DNA from: Pseudorasbora parva
Lineage: Eukaryota; Chordata; Actinopteri; Cypriniformes; Gobionidae
Assembly: GCF_024679245.1 (NCBI RefSeq)
Contig: NC_090176.1
Location: 47,073,086-47,137,085 of the forward strand
DNA: 64,000 bases
Reading direction: 5' to 3'
A program made the translations under genes and the position numbers. Shown here in pieces: positions 61,151 through 64,000 of this stretch; within the stretch, counting starts at the first letter, position 1, and each line of letters begins with the position of its first letter. The notes below the pieces were generated by a model. That model was not told the origin of the DNA and did not search any database. It was given only the letters and a program-made list of their open reading frames with translations.

Positions 61151-61335
61151 GGATTGAAGACATCATATAATAATGAGCATCAGTGGAACATTGATGGACA
61201 AGGAACATCTTTTATTAATAAACTTCAAAAGTTTGAGGTTGGTGACATTTTTTTAAATGTCTCTTACACTCGCCTTATAGTAAAAACAATTATATTATGA
61301 AATATTACGCAATATCAAAGTTTTTTTCTTAGAGC
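61151..61335. other. No feature recognised
   Basis: Unassigned. A frame of 85 codons (61043-61300) runs out of the duplicated block and has no domain. Confidence 0.35.
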
Positions 61336-61493
61336 GTACACTCTAAAATATGCTAGGTTAAAAAGTTGGGTTGAATATGGACAAACCCAGCAACTGGGTT
61401 GTTTTAAGCAAACATTTGGCCCAACTGCTGGGTTAAAACAACCCAATTGCCAGGTTTGTCCATTTTTTTTAACCCAACATTTTTTAGTGTGTT
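61336..61493. repeat. AACCCA-type foldback MITE, copy 2
   Basis: TATGGACAAACCCAGCAACT, GGGTTGTTTTAAGCAAAC and the inverted GGGTTAAAACAACCCA, then AACCCAACATTTTTTAGTGT, form a palindromic element that begins CACTCTAAAATATGC. Confidence 0.7.
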
Positions 61494-61707
61494 CTATTTT
61501 CAAAGTATACTAAAGTCATGATTTGGTCATGATAAGTTTGATTTTGTAACAGACAGAAATTTAAGTCATTTCAGAAGAATTGCACATGCACTAAAATGGT
61601 GCTTTTTTGTCATAGTCTGCTCTCATCGTACAGAAAAAGCCAAGACATTCTGCCAAACATCAAAGTTACACAAAGAAAAAATAAATAACACACAGACATT
61701 TGAAAAA
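61494..61707. other. No feature recognised
   Basis: A short unassigned stretch. Confidence 0.4.
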
Positions 61708-61772
61708 CATAAGGGTGATGGTGTCAGCAAATGATGACAGAATCCTCATTTTTGGGCGAACTATCCCTTTAC
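61708..61772 (-). repeat. Right end of a GGGATAGTTC MITE
   Basis: GTCAGCAAATGATGACAG, then TCATTTTTGGGCGAACTATC and CCTTTA, is a solitary right terminus of the family at 6819-7077. Confidence 0.65.
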
Positions 61773-63210
61773 GCTCACTCATTAAGTGTAAAAGCAGGAT
61801 TGTTGGGCTCTAGTGAGCACATCTATCTTGTCAGGGCGGAGAAGGCAGACAATTTCAGGAGGGAATATGACAGAAAAACTGATTGCGTCCCCCTATGCAC
61901 CTGGCATGCAAGACAAAGCAAGCTCAAACTCAACCAACACGGTTATGTTTGAAACCAGATAACATGCACACACAACCAAGAGTGAACTTTTTACTGTGTA
62001 AAGTGTGTGAAAGTCCATCACTGAAAACTGTGATTGAGCTGAGATGGGTATTGCTTCAGAAGCTCAGAAAATACCAGTATGATTACAGTGACCTATCTAT
62101 CTCTATCTCTCTCTCTCTCTCTTGAGCTCAGTGGTGCGTGTTATGACCGTTATACTCCTGCACAGGAGGTGTGTGATGAAAACGGCCACCCTCCTCTGCC
62201 ATCCGTAAGCTCTGATTCAGCGTTTCATATAGGCTTTATCTCTGAATGAAGCTCTGTCGGTGTTGTTTACAGTGGCTGTGGCAGACGGATAACCTCTCTC
62301 TGAGGAAACCTGCAGTCTGACGGAAACTATCTGAGAGCTGCAGACACCGGCAAATGTGGGTTAAAATTGGCTTCAGCGAGTGAATAAAACTCATAGTTAA
62401 TCATCAGTTGGCTGCTAACTTTATTAGGAGCCTCAACATAACATGGTTTAAGTCCAACTGTAAGAAAGATAATCTGATGCTTGCTAAAGTTAGAGATACA
62501 AATAGAAGAATATCTACGGTCCTGTTCACACATATAGCTCGTATTACGTAGAAAAATTTTAAATCTGGCCAAAATATATTTCAAACATATCCTAAAATAT
62601 GCATGAAAGGAAATATTTTCGAAATACAAAATATTACAAATAAATTATATACTTTTAGGGGAAAGAAATGACAATCTGAATATATTTTTCATCATGATAT
62701 AATATATTATACTGGGTAAATGCTAAACGTATTTTTGCTTGTTGGATAATATAAATGTATTTAGATTTAAAATATTTTTAATATGTCTAAAAATATTAGG
62801 AAACAAGTTAACAAAACTTATGTAAATATATTTTAACATCTATAGTAATATATATATATATATATTATTGTGAGGACCAATATATACTGCAATATATCGT
62901 ATTTTTCTCCTGACATATTTAAAAATATATTATTATTTAGTCTCAAATAGTTTGAGATTTTAGCCCTCATTCAAGTAGACAGGAGCTTGCCTGACTGAAG
63001 ATAACAGATTGCAGATGAGTGAACCGACTGATTTATGTTCAAGTTTGGTTTCACCAAGTGACGGAGATGAGCTCATCCTGAGTGACAGAATTGTAAGGAC
63101 AGCTACATTCCTTCAGTCAAGATAAAAACTTGGTGAGGTTTATGTGAGTAGACTATAGTTAAATCAAGCTCAGTTCACTCTTACCACCACGTTCTCTCCA
63201 TCATTTTTGG
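61773..63210. other. No gene; short (CT)n at about 62098-62121
   Basis: 62140-62360 is complex and unassigned. 62560-62940 is AT-rich with a short TA run at 62847-62864. No exon or RNA gene. Confidence 0.4.
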
Positions 63211-63940
63211 CAATATATATAGTGGGTATAGAAAATATCACAAATTCTCCACAAATGTGGCTTGTAGGGTTGCAAGAAAAAACACACTCCTCAGAAAGGC
63301 CACAGGCAGTCACGAGCTTTGCCAAAACGCATGTTGAAGATTCTGAGGCCACGTGGAAAAAGGTGCCACGGTCAGATGAGATTAGAATTTTTTATTTGAC
63401 CTCAACGCCAAACGATATGTCTGGCGGAAATCCAATACAGCTCACCACCCAAATAACACCATTCCTAAAGCATAGCATAGGGGTGGTAATATCACGCTAT
63501 GGGGTTGTTTCTCTGCAGCAGGGACTGGAGCATTGTCGGAATAGAAGGAAAAATGGATGGGGCAAAATACCATCAAACTCTTAAGGAGATGGGAAGAAGG
63601 TTTAGCTTCCAACATGACACTGACCCAAAGCACCTCAATCCTGACCACACAGTGGTTGAAGGACAAAAAAGTGAATGTACTTCATTGCCTAGCCAGAGCC
63701 CAGACTTAAAGCCCATTGAAAATCTGTGGAATGATTTGAAAAATGCCGTCCACAAACGGTCACCATCAAATTTAACTCAACTTGAGCAGTTCTGCAAAGA
63801 AGAGTGGACAAATATTGCAAAGTTAGTAGAGATATATCCCAACAGAATAAAGGCTGTAATTAAAGCAAAAGGTGGTTCAACAAAATGCTCACACAAGGGG
63901 GTGATTCTTTTTCCAACTCAGTGATTCTGTTTTTAATTAC
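63211..63940 (+). pseudogene. Tc1-like transposase remnant, multiple frameshifts
   Basis: The left limit carries ATAGTGGGTATAGAAAATAT, like a decayed Tc1 terminal repeat. The protein is scattered over three frames. First is TSFAKTHVEDSEATWKKV then PRSDEIRIF (63300-63390), the start of the catalytic domain with the first D. Next comes WGCFSAAGTGALSE (63500-63541). Then GIEGKMDGAKYHQTL, RRFSFQHDTDPKH (second D), PSQSPDLKPIENLWNDLKNA (terminal acidic residue in IEN) and FCKEEWTNIAKLVEIYPNRI to 63924. The order and spacing match the C-terminal two-thirds of Tc1 transposases. The N-terminal paired-helix region is missing, and at least two frameshifts plus an internal deletion make it inactive. The right terminal repeat, if present, would lie at or beyond the window edge. 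Confidence 0.88.
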
Positions 63941-64000
63941 AATTTTTTTTCCTGAAATGTGGGTGTTATAAATACAGCTGGATAAAACAAAAACCTTCAT
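63941..64000. other. Flank of the Tc1 remnant at the window edge
   Basis: AT-rich sequence that may belong to the element's right end. Not resolvable here. Confidence 0.3.

Noticed and set aside
61043..61300. Coding exon in the duplicated block
   Set aside because: Only about 31 codons are shared between the copies. There are stops upstream, different continuations downstream and no splice support.

Overview
The window looks like intergenic or deep intronic DNA of a cyprinid teleost (zebrafish, carp or goldfish group). The evidence is the repeat content: a tRNA-headed SINE with an L2-type tail (HAmo-like), 5'-truncated L2 LINEs, degraded Tc1 and hAT transposases, and many short foldback DNA elements of types common in cyprinid genomes. 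Long CA, GA, TA, AAT and AAAAT microsatellites fit as well. The family assignments rest on recognition of ends, tails and protein motifs. No database search was possible.

No host protein-coding gene, tRNA, rRNA, CRISPR array, operon or prokaryotic signal can be supported. The protein-like segments are all parts of mobile elements: two L2 reverse-transcriptase C-termini (minus strand near 18.4-19.2 kb, plus strand near 37.5-38.4 kb), two Tc1 transposase remnants (23.0-23.7 kb and 63.2-63.9 kb), a hAT dimerisation domain (54.7-54.9 kb), and a short spliced-looking exon pair inside a TTAA-flanked element (31.45-31.7 kb).

Layout. 0-12 kb holds hAT-like and TTAA-type MITEs, a LINE 3' end and several microsatellites. 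12-22 kb is AT-rich and less dense in repeats, with a diverged local repeat pair, a 0.76-kb TTAA element, two truncated MITEs and an L2 fragment. 23-26 kb has Tc1 remnants, a 37-bp tandem repeat, a hAT-like MITE and a TTAA element. 29.8-32.5 kb is a stack of nested elements that includes the one with the exon pair. 33.9-36.7 kb has two further nests. 37.5-38.4 kb is an L2. 38.4-40.0 kb is repeat-poor. 40.0-41.7 kb is a MITE blown up by a 51-bp minisatellite. 44.75-47.9 kb is a 3.1-kb TTAA element filled with insertions, including the SINE. 53.4-55.6 kb is a three-level nest. 58.5-61.2 kb holds a near-identical duplicated block with a 2,100-bp offset plus a hAT-like MITE with a perfect 8-bp target duplication. 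The right edge is a broken Tc1 copy.

The strongest overall pattern is the number of elements that begin TTAA|AG and end CT|TTAA, with unrelated interiors. This matches the T2/Kolobok type of MITE known from vertebrates. The most unusual single items are the intron-bearing exon that encodes a WCxCGxC motif inside one such element (with a decayed second copy 22 kb away), the 51-bp minisatellite with a fortuitous 403-codon frame, and the near-identical duplicated block.
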